Assembly: GCF_016634425.1 (NCBI RefSeq)
Contig: NZ_JAEPES010000001.1
Location: 999,183-1,063,182 of the forward strand
Source: Lacisediminihabitans changchengi
GTDB taxonomy: Bacteria; Actinomycetota; Actinomycetes; Actinomycetales; Microbacteriaceae
Length of the DNA: 64,000 nucleotides
Direction of reading: 5' to 3'
In this document: one piece after another, positions 16,943-25,301 of the stretch
Layout: the number at the start of each line of letters is the position of its first letter
Position numbering within the stretch: position 1 is the first letter of the stretch
Notes under the pieces: model-generated
Told to the model about the DNA's origin: nothing
Seen by the model: the letters and a program-made list of their open reading frames with translations, nothing else
The model's database searches: none
Program-made: the position numbers and the translations under genes

Positions 16943-17908
16943 ATGCCCGACAGCCCGATCTCGGCAACGCCATACGAGGTGCTGCGCGTCTCGACGACGG
17001 CGAGTACCGAGGAGTTGAAGGCCGCGTATCGTCGCCGCCTGCGCGAAACCCATCCCGACACCGGCGGCGACGCCGTCAGCTTCAGCGCTGTGCAAGCGGC
17101 CTGGGAGCGGATCGGAACTCCGGATGTCCGGGCCGCCTACGACAGAGGCTCGAGATCGCGGGCTTCCGCAGCCCCGCCCGGCGGCTTCGAGCAGCCCGAC
17201 ACGTCAGGTCACGGGTGGGAGCCGCGATCGCGCGCCCACCAGGCAGACACGCGGCCACGCGCTCGCTCTTACGGGCATCCGGGTGGCTGGCGTCGTGAGC
17301 GCTACCTCACCCTGCTGCGCGAGTGGGTGGGCCGCGGCGAGACGATCGACGATCCCTATGATCCAGCGCTGGTGCGCTCGGCCCCACGCGCGCTCCGACA
17401 CCTGCTCGCCGATGCTCTCGCCGAGGAGTCGACCGCACGGACTCTTACCGACCTCGGCATCGGTTTCACGGTCTGGCACGACGTCGATACCGGCTCCGCG
17501 GAACAGAAAATCGACCACGTCGTGCTCGGCCCCACCGGTCTCTACGCAGTGCTGTCCGAGGACTTCGGCGACGTCGTGAGGGTTCGGAAGGGCGAGCTGC
17601 TCGTTCCAGCGGGGCTGGGCGATCGCCCGATGCACGACCTCGGAACTCGCGCCAAAGTGGTCGCCCGCGCGGCGCGGGTCACGTTCAGCGCGCTGCTCAT
17701 CGTCGTCCCCGACGATGAACTCGACGAGTCCCTGCTCGTGCTGGGAGCGATCCGTGGCGCTACGACCGCGGTGGTGACGGCATCGCGGGTGGGCGCAGTG
17801 CTGCGCGAGGGGCTGCCCGGGGCGCGCACCGTCGGTGGGACTGAGCTGTTCGATGTTCGTACCCGGTTGCAGTCCGCGATCAGGTTCGTCGGCGTCGGTG
17901 GAAGCTGA
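16943..17908 (+). CDS. J-domain protein with NERD-like C-terminal domain
   Basis: 321 residues from the ATG at 16943; the longer frame would overlap the peroxidase gene on the other strand. The first ~60 residues are a DnaJ J-domain, TPYEVLRVSTTASTEELKAA then ETHPDTGGD with the HPD motif that stimulates DnaK. A low-complexity linker follows. From about residue 190 the protein has the NERD-like pattern ADALAEESTARTLTDLGIGF and KIDHVVLGPTGLYAVLSEDF. This combination would bring Hsp70 to a nuclease-like module. It is a neighbour of another NERD protein by family only, not by position. Confidence 0.82.
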   Translation: MPDSPISATPYEVLRVSTTASTEELKAAYRRRLRETHPDTGGDAVSFSAVQAAWERIGTPDVRAAYDRGSRSRASAAPPGGFEQPDTSGHGWEPRSRAHQADTRPRARSYGHPGGWRRERYLTLLREWVGRGETIDDPYDPALVRSAPRALRHLLADALAEESTARTLTDLGIGFTVWHDVDTGSAEQKIDHVVLGPTGLYAVLSEDFGDVVRVRKGELLVPAGLGDRPMHDLGTRAKVVARAARVTFSALLIVVPDDELDESLLVLGAIRGATTAVVTASRVGAVLREGLPGARTVGGTELFDVRTRLQSAIRFVGVGGS

Positions 17909-17960
17909 GCCGGCCGAAACTGAGCCGGCGGAACTGACCCCGGGTGAGGGTCGGCGGTCG

Positions 17961-19541
17961 CTAGCTTCCGGTCAGATCCGCGAGCACAGCGGGTAAAGCG
18001 AAGATCAAAACTGCTGCAGCGGCTGCAGCGAGCACCACCCACACCACCAGCGGCGCGAGGGCACGAATGCCCATTCGCACCACCCGGATGGCGAGGTACA
18101 ACGGCGGCACGATCGCATAGGCGACCGGTGCCACACTTGGCTGGCCATCGCGGAGCAGCGTCCAGCGATCGAGTGCGGCGAACACGAGATAAAGAATGAT
18201 CGGGCCGAGCAGCACCGCCCAGCGGAGGACGCTCGCCTGCGTGAGATTGGCGTCGGTGGAATTTACGTTCGCCGGACTCGCCAGGTCGAACACCAGCCAG
18301 GCCAGCGCGAGGTGCAGCACGGGAAGCGCGGCAAACACCCAGACAGCCCAGGTGGCGACGCCGGCGTCGGTACCAGCAGCGTCGGAACGGGCGCTGTCGG
18401 AACGGGCACCGTCGGAACGGGCACCGCGCGCCATCGACGGCCGCCGGGTTTCCATCGGTGTGTAGGTCGGACCATCGCCTAGCGCCAGCGGGAAAGCATC
18501 CTTTGCCGCGGGAGTCGGAGCGGTGGCCCACGCATTCACGGGCCCGAGGGCGGTGACCGGAGAGGCGACCGGCATGGCACCGGTCGGAGTGATTCCGGCG
18601 AAGTCGAACAGCTCATCGCTCCTGGGTGACGACGCGGGTGCTGGTGGAGTGACGGTCGCACCAGCCGGTGTCGGCCCGGTGACGAAGTCGGCCAGGCTCG
18701 GGGCCGCCACGGTCGATCCTGGTAACGGAACGGGGCTTGGCAACGGAATAGCGCCTGGCAATGGGTTAGCGGAGGTGGCCTCGACGTGCTCCGGAGCGGA
18801 ATCGACGGGCAGATCGATCGGCAGATCGATCTGCAGTGGCTCCGGGCTGGGGATTCCGATCGAGCCGATGGCAGAAGACGGCATGACGGTGGCGCTCTCC
18901 TCGGGAGGCGCCACGGCATCCGGTTCTGAGACCTCGCCCAGCGAGTCCACCGCGCGAGCGGCGGACACCGGTTGGGCAAGCAGCTGCTCGTCCTCAACCT
19001 CGACGATGTGGTCGACGGGCTCGGGCTCGATGGGCTCAGGTTCAATAGGCTCAGGCTCAATGGGCTCAGGTTCGAAACGGACAGGCTCGTCTGGCACCGA
19101 CTCGACAGGCACCGACTCGACAGGCGCGACGGTCTCTGCGTTGGCGCGCGCTTCTTCGGCCAGGCGTTCCCGCGCTCGAGCCTCGCGGCGAGTGAGCGGA
19201 GGTGCCTCGGCTGAGCCCGCGGAACCAGCAGAGACCGCAGAGCCAGCAGAGGCCGCCACAACCGGCGACTCAGGCTCGTCCGGCGCGGCACCGGCGGATG
19301 ATCCATCACCGAACCAAGAGGCACTGTGTTCGACCACCGTCGGCTCAGCGCTGGCCGAGGCCGCGATCGCCCCGCGCGGGGCGGGCGCCGACGCCAGCTC
19401 GGCCGGGGGAGCGCCCGTGCGAGCGTCGATGAAGTTGTCGGTCCAGCCGTCGCCATCCCACCAGCGGAGGTAGGGGCTGCCTGCCGGATCCGCGAACCAT
19501 CCCGCGGGCGGCGCCGGGGGCCTGTCGCTGTTGCCTGCCAC
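17961..19541 (-). CDS. DUF2510-domain membrane protein with low-complexity linker
   Basis: 526 residues. Residues ~12-45 carry DUF2510, GWFADPAG and YLRWWDGDGWT. The centre is a Pro/Glu/Ala-rich linker with runs such as EPIEPEPIEPEPIEPEP and repeated SARSDGARSD. The last ~130 residues hold four membrane segments (VWVFAALPVLHLALAWLVF, VLRWAVLLGPIILYLVFA, a third near PVAYAIVPPLYLA and the last one). DUF2510 proteins occur in Actinobacteria without an agreed role. The start ATG is at 19541. Confidence 0.8.
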   Translation of the reverse strand: MAGNSDRPPAPPAGWFADPAGSPYLRWWDGDGWTDNFIDARTGAPPAELASAPAPRGAIAASASAEPTVVEHSASWFGDGSSAGAAPDEPESPVVAASAGSAVSAGSAGSAEAPPLTRREARARERLAEEARANAETVAPVESVPVESVPDEPVRFEPEPIEPEPIEPEPIEPEPVDHIVEVEDEQLLAQPVSAARAVDSLGEVSEPDAVAPPEESATVMPSSAIGSIGIPSPEPLQIDLPIDLPVDSAPEHVEATSANPLPGAIPLPSPVPLPGSTVAAPSLADFVTGPTPAGATVTPPAPASSPRSDELFDFAGITPTGAMPVASPVTALGPVNAWATAPTPAAKDAFPLALGDGPTYTPMETRRPSMARGARSDGARSDSARSDAAGTDAGVATWAVWVFAALPVLHLALAWLVFDLASPANVNSTDANLTQASVLRWAVLLGPIILYLVFAALDRWTLLRDGQPSVAPVAYAIVPPLYLAIRVVRMGIRALAPLVVWVVLAAAAAAVLIFALPAVLADLTGS

Positions 19542-19699
19542 GACTGCGTCCTCACATCAATCCGGGCCGCTCAGGCCTTCGCACGGGTGTTCGCCGCCCG
19601 ACGGGACAGCAATGGCTTGACCCTACTACCGGCGGCTCACCGGGCGGGCGCAACGCTCCGCTAGCGTGTCGCACTCGCTTGCGACCGCTCGAAACGCGG

Positions 19700-19870
19700 T
19701 CAGTCGCCCGTGCTGGGGCCTAGCTCATCCGGTTCTGGAGCGACCGCGGGCGCCGGCGCTGCGGGGTCGTCAGCAAGCACTTGCTCACCTGCCACCTCAT
19801 CGTCGGTATGGGGGTTGCGGGATTCGATGTCCCGCGCGATCGGGTCGCGCCCGTTCGATGAACCACTCAT
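19700..19870 (-). CDS. Small acidic protein, unknown function (3)
   Basis: 56 residues, MSGSSNGRDPIARDIESRNP, then DDEVAGEQVL and a Pro/Ala/Glu tail. The ATG at 19870 is preceded by GAAAGGAACGCG, a good ribosome site; an upstream ATG at 19892 lacks one. It shares its acidic composition and length with its neighbours but not obvious sequence. Below this gene, 19542-19699 holds no clear gene. Confidence 0.62.
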   Translation of the reverse strand: MSGSSNGRDPIARDIESRNPHTDDEVAGEQVLADDPAAPAPAVAPEPDELGPSTGD

Positions 19871-19895
19871 CGCGTTCCTTTCGTCGTGCATAGTT

Positions 19896-20102
19896 TCAGT
19901 CGAGCGATGTGGGCGAGCCGTCGGCCGTTGATCCCGGCGACAACGAGCCGTCGGCCGCGACCGCCGGTGCCGGCGCGGTCTCATCCGCATCCTCGGGCAG
20001 GTTGTCGAGGCTGTCATCGATCGACATCGGCTCGCCGGTCTCTTCGCCGTGGCTGCCGTCGGTGGGTCCCTGGTCGGGCAGCGGGGGGTTGATGTCAGAC
20101 AT
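19896..20102 (-). CDS. Small acidic protein, unknown function (4)
   Basis: 68 residues, beginning MSDINPPLPDQGPTDG, then EETGEPMSIDDSLDNLPED and an Ala/Ser/Gly tail. GAAAGGACCACCT precedes the ATG at 20102 and is nearly identical to the ribosome site of the lipid kinase at 4522. It lies 25 bp before the next acidic gene on the same strand, so the three here are probably one transcript. Confidence 0.65.
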   Translation of the reverse strand: MSDINPPLPDQGPTDGSHGEETGEPMSIDDSLDNLPEDADETAPAPAVAADGSLSPGSTADGSPTSLD

Positions 20103-20176
20103 AGGTGGTCCTTTCGGTGGTGCAGTCGTGTCGAGTAGTTCGTATCGATCTGTTCACATCGAGCTGGGGTGTGCAG

Positions 20177-20389
20177 TCAGGGGAGGGGGGATCCCGCAGG
20201 CGGTTCTCCCTCGGCCCCTCCGCCGTCAGGCAGCTCGTCGAGAATCGACTCTTCTACCGGGTCATCCGCGCTGGCGGGATCGGTGAAGTCGGCATCCTGC
20301 GGAATGCTTCCGTCGCCATACAGCTCCGTTGCGCTCTGAGCTGTTGCGCTCTGATCCTGTGCGCCCTCGGGCGTTTTCTGATCGGACAC
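20177..20389 (-). CDS. Small acidic protein, unknown function (5)
   Basis: 70 residues from the GTG at 20389, which follows GAAGGACCGCA. It begins VSDQKTPEGAQDQSATAQS, then a DGSIPQDADFTDPASADD stretch and a Pro/Glu/Gly tail. Strongly acidic, no hydrophobic core, no known domain. It is the first gene of the 19.7-20.4 kb acidic group. Confidence 0.6.
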   Translation of the reverse strand: MSDQKTPEGAQDQSATAQSATELYGDGSIPQDADFTDPASADDPVEESILDELPDGGGAEGEPPAGSPLP

Positions 20390-20704
20390 TGCGGTCCTTC
20401 CTCGACGACGTAGTTCGGCGTCACACCACGGACGATATTCCCGTTGACCCAACCTGCAACCCCTTGGCGCCGAATGGATGATGGCGGTGCTCCGTCTGAG
20501 CGCGTGCAGAGTCTTGGCTGAGCATCCGAGCAAACGGGCACGTCGCTGTAACGCGCTCGACTCATGGCGAACCTATGCTGAGTGGTCGCGACGATGCACA
20601 CGAGAGACGGTGCACAAGCGACACGGTGCACATGCGAACTGTGCATCATCGGCCTGCATCACTGACGAGCGCCGGCTGCGGCAACATCGACGATTGGTAA
20701 GAGA
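20390..20704. other. Intergenic region with repeated GTGCAC motifs
   Basis: No gene can be supported in these 315 bp. Near 20585-20665 there are several short palindromic half-motifs: GATGCACACG, ACGGTGCACAAG, ACGGTGCACATG and CTGTGCATCA, spaced roughly 15-20 bp. They may be binding sites for a regulator of the divergent acidic-protein transcript or of the phosphatase-like gene at 20705. Evidence is only the repetition. Confidence 0.4.
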
Positions 20705-21418
20705 GTGCTTCGTGTCATCAGTTACAACCTCCGTGAGGACCATGCCAGCGGTGAGCTCACCGCCCTGGTGCGGGGCAACGACCTCGACGTTCTCTGCCTG
20801 CAGGAGGCGGACACAGACAAGTTGCCGGCTGAACTCGGCAATCTGCACATGGCGGACTCCACCAAGCGCAACCGCCTCGGCCTCGCCCTGTATTACAACC
20901 GCGAACGCTTCACCGCCCTCAGCACCCAGACGTTCGCCCTCAAAAAGTCGATGCACGACCGCGTCATGCGTCCGGCCCACGAGCGCCTGATCGGCACGAG
21001 ACTCACCGACCTGCGCGACGACCGCGACCTCATCGTCGCCTCCTTCCACGCTGCTCCGCTCACCGCTCTCAATTCGCTGCGTCGTGAGCAGATCCGCGCC
21101 GCGCACGAACAACTGCGCACCATGGGCGAGGGCATTCCCGAGCTGATGGTGGGGGACTACAACTATCCGCTGTTCCAAAACCGTCTGAACCGCACGGTCA
21201 AGGAGTCGGGCTACGAGCTGTCGCTCAGCGACCGTCGTACCTACACCCGCTACAAGTTCTTCCGCGGGCACTTCGATTTCGCCACCTCGATGGGACTGCG
21301 CATCGACAGCGTCGAGACGCTCAAGCGTGGCGTCTCCGACCACCTGCCGATCCTCATCCGAGCCTCCTGGTTGGATGCCGCCCCGCTCGAGACTCCCGCG
21401 GCCAGTCTTCCGGCCTAA
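20705..21418 (+). CDS. Endonuclease/exonuclease/phosphatase (EEP) family protein
   Basis: 237 residues, starting at GTG 20705 and reading VISYNLREDHASG (the N-terminal EEP Asn), LCLQEADTDK (Glu), MVGDYNYPLF (D-x-N) and VSDHLPILI (D-H). This is the full set of metal-binding and catalytic residues of the EEP superfamily, which cuts phosphodiesters of DNA, lipids or sugars. There is no signal peptide, so it acts in the cytosol. The C-terminus is short and ends just before the riboswitch. Confidence 0.88.
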   Translation: MLRVISYNLREDHASGELTALVRGNDLDVLCLQEADTDKLPAELGNLHMADSTKRNRLGLALYYNRERFTALSTQTFALKKSMHDRVMRPAHERLIGTRLTDLRDDRDLIVASFHAAPLTALNSLRREQIRAAHEQLRTMGEGIPELMVGDYNYPLFQNRLNRTVKESGYELSLSDRRTYTRYKFFRGHFDFATSMGLRIDSVETLKRGVSDHLPILIRASWLDAAPLETPAASLPA

Positions 21419-21480
21419 CCTGCCCGATCGCGACGCCCGGGAGTACTCTCGGACTACAAGTCAATACGCCTTCGAACCGC

Positions 21481-21665
21481 TGCGGGAGAGTTCTTCCACC
21501 CGTGAAGACGCCGTAGGAGCAATCCCCTCCGGGAATCTCTCAGGCCCAAGTACCGCGCGGTGAGGCGACTCTGGAAAGCAGCGCGGCATCCAGTCGTGTT
21601 CACCGTCGGTGCAAGCGCCTCAGTCGAGGATGTCGAAACTCTCAGGTCCGATACAGAGCGGAGGG
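21481..21665 (+). promoter_or_regulatory. Tandem glycine riboswitch (gcvT element)
   Basis: Two aptamers are visible. The first runs from GCGGGAGAG (P1 strand) through GACGCCGTAGGAGCAA and GAATCTCTCAGGC to ACTCTGGAAAGC. The second has CACCGTCGGTGCAAGC, then GAAACTCTCAGG and ACAGAGCGGAGG. These are the conserved glycine-aptamer core elements with the tandem linker between. It lies directly before sdaA. In bacteria such a device normally turns on glycine or serine breakdown when glycine is plentiful. No classical terminator was seen, so control may act on translation. Confidence 0.9.
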
Positions 21666-21711
21666 AACGCATCACGGTGCGCACACCGACCCGCTCGACC
21701 CAAAGGTTTCC

Positions 21712-21738
21712 ATGACTGACATCGCGTTTCATGACTGA
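21712..21738 (+). CDS. Eight-codon leader ORF overlapping the sdaA start
   Basis: AAAGG five bases upstream gives this ATG the better ribosome site. It encodes MTDIAFHD and its TGA (21736-21738) lies within sdaA's second and third codons. The sequence around both ATGs is a near-duplicate, TTTCCATGACTGACATCGCG and TTTCATGACTGACACTGCG. Translation of sdaA may depend on re-initiation after this small ORF. Alternatively it is a remnant of a duplicated start. Confidence 0.5.
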   Translation: MTDIAFHD

Positions 21739-23236
21739 CACTGCGCCAAGTGACGTAGGCCCGCGCACCGCTCCGGCTGAGCGTGGATTCCGCCGCACCG
21801 GCCGAGCGTCTGCGACTCGTGACCTCGGCCCCGCTCTTCCACCGCTCAGCGTTTTCGACCTGTTTACTGTCGGCATCGGGCCGTCAAGCTCGCACACCGT
21901 GGGCCCAATGCGCGCGGCCGCCGCATTCGCCGCCGAGCTGTGCGAGCCCGAGGCCTCCGGCGTCGAGCTGATCGATCGCGTGCGGGCCATCCGCGTGCAC
22001 CTCTACGGCTCGCTGGCGGCCACCGGAGCCGGTCACGGCACGATGGACGCCGTGCTGGTCGGACTCGAGGGCTACCTGCCCGACGAGATTCTGCCCGCGG
22101 AGATGACCGAGCGACTCGCGGCGCAGCGGGTGAGCGGCGAAGTGCTGGTCTCGGGGCGTCGGCCGGTGGCGCTTATGGCATCGGACATCCGTTTGCACCC
22201 GCTCACGGTGCTCGACCAGCACACCAACGGGATGGTCTTCGAGGCGTTGGACGCCGACGGCGCTCTGCTGCGCGCAGCCACCTACTTCTCGATCGGTGGC
22301 GGCTTCATCGAGCGCGAGGGGGCCGGGCGGGTCGACGTGTCGAGTGGCCCCGACCCGCTTCCGTTCGCCACGGCGGCCGAGCTGCTCGCCCATTGCAGCG
22401 CAGAGGGTCTGCCGATCAGTGGCGTGATGCTGCGCAACGAGCTCTCTCGGCGGAGCGAACCGGAGGTGATGGCCGGGCTCATGCACATCCGCGACGTGAT
22501 GGAGGAGTGCAAGAACAACAGCCTCGCCCGCAGCGGAAATCTTCCTGGTGGCCTCAACGTGCGTCGTCGCGCCCCTGACTGGCACCGCCGCCTGCTTGCG
22601 GAGGACGTCGACCGCAGCCCGATCTACTGGCAGGAATGGGTGAACCTGGTCGCTCTGGCGGTCAACGAGGAGAACGCCTCGGGTGGGCGAGTGGTGACAG
22701 CGCCCACCAATGGTGCCGCCGGAATCATCCCCGCCGTGCTGTTCTACGCCACGCACTATGCGCCCGGCATGGCCAGCGCCACGGCCGAGGAGAAGGATGC
22801 CGTGGTCGCGCGCTTTCTACTCGCCTCCGCGGCCGTCGGCGTGCTCTACAAGCGCCAGGCCTCCATCTCGGGTGCCGAGGTCGGCTGCCAGGGCGAGGTC
22901 GGCTCGGCTTCGTCGATGGCTGCTGCAGGTCTCGCCGAGATTCTCGGCGGCACCCCGGAGCAGGTCGAGAATGCCGCCGAGATAGCGATGGAGCACAACC
23001 TCGGTCTCACCTGCGATCCCATCGGTGGTCTCGTACAGATTCCGTGCATCGAACGCAATGCGATTGCCGCCGCGAAAGCCATCAACGCCGCCCGCATGGC
23101 GCTCTGGGGCGATGGCGATCACCGGGTGTCGCTTGACGAGGTCATCGTGACGATGCGGGAGACCGGGCGCGACATGAGCTCCAAGTACAAAGAGACCTCG
23201 ATGGGCGGCCTCGCCGTCAACGTGGTGGAGTGCTAG
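21731..23236 (+). CDS. sdaA: L-serine ammonia-lyase (single-chain, iron-sulfur type)
   Basis: 501 residues. An N-terminal beta domain has [20 protein letters not shown], which is the substrate-side SSSHT motif. The C-terminal alpha domain carries the cluster cysteines in [24 protein letters not shown] and [10 protein letters not shown], giving a [4Fe-4S] centre for dehydrating L-serine to pyruvate and ammonia. The first frame start, ATG at 21731, has no clear ribosome site of its own but follows the leader ORF. The glycine riboswitch just upstream links it to glycine/serine balance. Confidence 0.95.
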   Translation: MTDTAPSDVGPRTAPAERGFRRTGRASATRDLGPALPPLSVFDLFTVGIGPSSSHTVGPMRAAAAFAAELCEPEASGVELIDRVRAIRVHLYGSLAATGAGHGTMDAVLVGLEGYLPDEILPAEMTERLAAQRVSGEVLVSGRRPVALMASDIRLHPLTVLDQHTNGMVFEALDADGALLRAATYFSIGGGFIEREGAGRVDVSSGPDPLPFATAAELLAHCSAEGLPISGVMLRNELSRRSEPEVMAGLMHIRDVMEECKNNSLARSGNLPGGLNVRRRAPDWHRRLLAEDVDRSPIYWQEWVNLVALAVNEENASGGRVVTAPTNGAAGIIPAVLFYATHYAPGMASATAEEKDAVVARFLLASAAVGVLYKRQASISGAEVGCQGEVGSASSMAAAGLAEILGGTPEQVENAAEIAMEHNLGLTCDPIGGLVQIPCIERNAIAAAKAINAARMALWGDGDHRVSLDEVIVTMRETGRDMSSKYKETSMGGLAVNVVEC

Positions 23237-23269
23237 CGAGCCAGAAGTGCTAGTGAGCGAGCAGTACGT

Positions 23270-23887
23270 CTAGCCACCGAAATCGTCCGGCAGCGCGTCC
23301 CGCTTGCCGCTGGCCCGAAGCGCCAGGTTGCGCCTCTCCCAATCCCGAATCGCCTGGCGCTGCGGCTCTATCGCCATCGATTCCCCGCAGTCCACAAGGC
23401 GTTTGCCACAGCTGCAGGTGGCCTTGTCGGTGCTGTGATGGAGGCGGTCGAGCTGCCAGAGCACGGCCATAATGCGGTCGTTGAGACGATTTGCGAGTTC
23501 GGCACGACGCTCGGCCCGGGTCACTACCTCGTTCTCGACCAGAGCGCGGGATCCGCCGAGGTCGGTCGCGGCGAAGTCGTTCGCGATAGCGGTGGTGAGT
23601 TCTGCCACGCGGGCTCGCAGCTCCGTTTCGGTGGCGGCCGCGGACATCCGTTCCGCGTCCGTCGTCTCGGCAAGATCCCTATACCGCTGAGCCAGTTCGC
23701 TGTACCGCGCCGACCACATCGCGAGGTGATCGAGGTCCCGCTTCTCTGCCTTGCCGTCGCCGTAGTGGCGGGAGCATTGCGCGCAGACCAGTTGGTCGTT
23801 CGGCGACGAGAACGTGAAGGGTTGGATCAGGCGGCAGCAGTAGCACTCGACGTCGACGGCGACGTGCAGCGGGTAGGGGTGAGCCAT
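23270..23887 (-). CDS. Cys-rich, coiled-coil hypothetical protein
   Basis: 205 residues. Two Cys pairs near the N-terminus (VECYCCRL, LVCAQCSRH) and a third near residues 155-170 (ATCSCGKRLVDCGES) suggest zinc-ribbon-like structures at both ends. The middle is a heptad-like helical stretch (LAQRYRDLAETTDAERM, ARVAELTTAIAND). I do not recognise the family. There is no signal peptide. It lies alone between sdaA and the surface-protein pair. Confidence 0.65.
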   Translation of the reverse strand: MAHPYPLHVAVDVECYCCRLIQPFTFSSPNDQLVCAQCSRHYGDGKAEKRDLDHLAMWSARYSELAQRYRDLAETTDAERMSAAATETELRARVAELTTAIANDFAATDLGGSRALVENEVVTRAERRAELANRLNDRIMAVLWQLDRLHHSTDKATCSCGKRLVDCGESMAIEPQRQAIRDWERRNLALRASGKRDALPDDFGG

Positions 23888-24028
23888 CGATCTCCTGGGG
23901 GTGGACGCACGAGTGGACCAGTGCGTGGACGGGCGGACAGCTGGTTCAGTGGAGCGTACCGCGGGCGCGCGACTGCGCGAGTCGCGCCGCCGAGGCGAGC
24001 ACGACCCGCGCGGTCGTTCGTCATGCCG

Positions 24029-25210
24029 CTAAGCGCGCAGTGCCCGACGACGAGCGCTGAAGGCGAGGCCGAGGCCCGCGATCACGGCCAGCAGGCCGAC
24101 CAGCACGCCGCCGAGCACACCGTTCGCTCCAGTGAAGGCCAGCGCCGACGGAGAGACGGCCGCCGAGACCGACAGCGCCGCGGTGCCGAGCGAACCGGAC
24201 GGGGACGTCGTCGTGGTCACGGGCGTGGTTCCGGGGTCGGTCGGAGCAACCGGGGTCACTGGCGGGGTCACCGGAGTGACCGGGGTGACGGGCTCGACCG
24301 GCAGGGTCGGTGTGGTCGGGCCATCCGTCGCAGTGTCACCGATGATGCTGATCGCGTTGCCGCTGAGGGTGATCGGCAGGTTCAGACCGAGACCGAGCTG
24401 TGTGCCACCGAGGATGCCGCCGTCACCGAGGGTGGTCGACCCACCGGTGATGGGACCGCCGGTACCGGCAGTCGTGCCGCCGGTCGAGCCGGACGACGAC
24501 GAGTCGCCCAGCACGCTGATCGCATTGCCGGTCACGCCGATCGGAGCGGAGACATTGGGCACGATTTGTGTTCCACCGAGAATCGAGTCGGTTCCGGTGG
24601 TGGTGCTGCCCGTTGCGCCCATTCCAGTTCCGGTGCTGCTGGAGCCGCCCGTGCTGGATCCTGTGCTGCTGGATCCGGTGCTGGACGAGTCGCCCAGCAC
24701 GCTGATCGCGTTACCGGTGATGCCGATCGGCGCGACCGCCGTCGGGAGCACCTGCGTGCCGCCAGCAACACCGTCGTTGCCATTGGTCGTCGCGGGTGCC
24801 GCGGGTGCGGTCGGGGTTGCCGCGGGAGCGGGTGCCACCGATCCCGTGGATGCCGAATCGCCGAGCACGCTAATGGCGTTACCGGTGACCGTCACCGGCA
24901 GCACAGCGTTCACCACTGCCTGGGTGCCGCCGAGCAGCGACTGGGTGCCGCTAGTCGTCGGTACCGCCGGAGCGGGAGCCGCGGGAGCCGGAGCGGGAGC
25001 TACCGAGCCGGTGCTCGCGCTGTTGCCGAGCAGCGAGATCGCGTTGCCGCCGATGGTGATCGGTGCGGTGACGCCGGCGATGGCCTGGGTTCCCGAACCA
25101 ACACCGTCGCTACCGCCGGTCTCGGCGGCGTTGGCCGCGGTTGCGCCGAGGAGCGTGAGGCCCCCGACGAAGAGAGCACCCATGAGGGCTCTAGAGACTA
25201 TTTTGTTCAT
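24029..25210 (-). CDS. Repeat-containing exported protein with LAFTG sortase-type C-terminus
   Basis: 393 residues. Residues 1-29 are a signal peptide (basic start, hydrophobic core, ANA-AE cleavage region). The body has five repeats of about 45-60 residues, each with GGTQ, a beta-like P(I/V)-x3-GNAIS(V/I)(L/I)GDS core and a Ser/Thr/Pro/Gly linker. The core resembles chaplin repeats but lacks the Cys pair. The end is ALAFTGANG, a hydrophobic stretch and SARRRALRA, which fits an LAxTG signal for class E sortase. The protein should be wall-bound. The ATG at 25210 follows GGAGTACTTCAGTC. Confidence 0.85.
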   Translation of the reverse strand: MNKIVSRALMGALFVGGLTLLGATAANAAETGGSDGVGSGTQAIAGVTAPITIGGNAISLLGNSASTGSVAPAPAPAAPAPAVPTTSGTQSLLGGTQAVVNAVLPVTVTGNAISVLGDSASTGSVAPAPAATPTAPAAPATTNGNDGVAGGTQVLPTAVAPIGITGNAISVLGDSSSTGSSSTGSSTGGSSSTGTGMGATGSTTTGTDSILGGTQIVPNVSAPIGVTGNAISVLGDSSSSGSTGGTTAGTGGPITGGSTTLGDGGILGGTQLGLGLNLPITLSGNAISIIGDTATDGPTTPTLPVEPVTPVTPVTPPVTPVAPTDPGTTPVTTTTSPSGSLGTAALSVSAAVSPSALAFTGANGVLGGVLVGLLAVIAGLGLAFSARRRALRA

Positions 25211-25301
25211 GACTGAAGTACTCCGATTCTTGGGTCTGATTGAGTCCCGCTATCGCGGGGAGGATCCGTCTGTCATCGGCGACGCGATGACACGGATCGG
25301 C

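Noticed and set aside
18523-19473. Plus-strand ORF antisense to the DUF2510 protein
   Set aside because: Its Gly/Ser/Thr low complexity mirrors the Pro/Glu linker of the real gene; only the minus strand shows DUF2510 and membrane helices.
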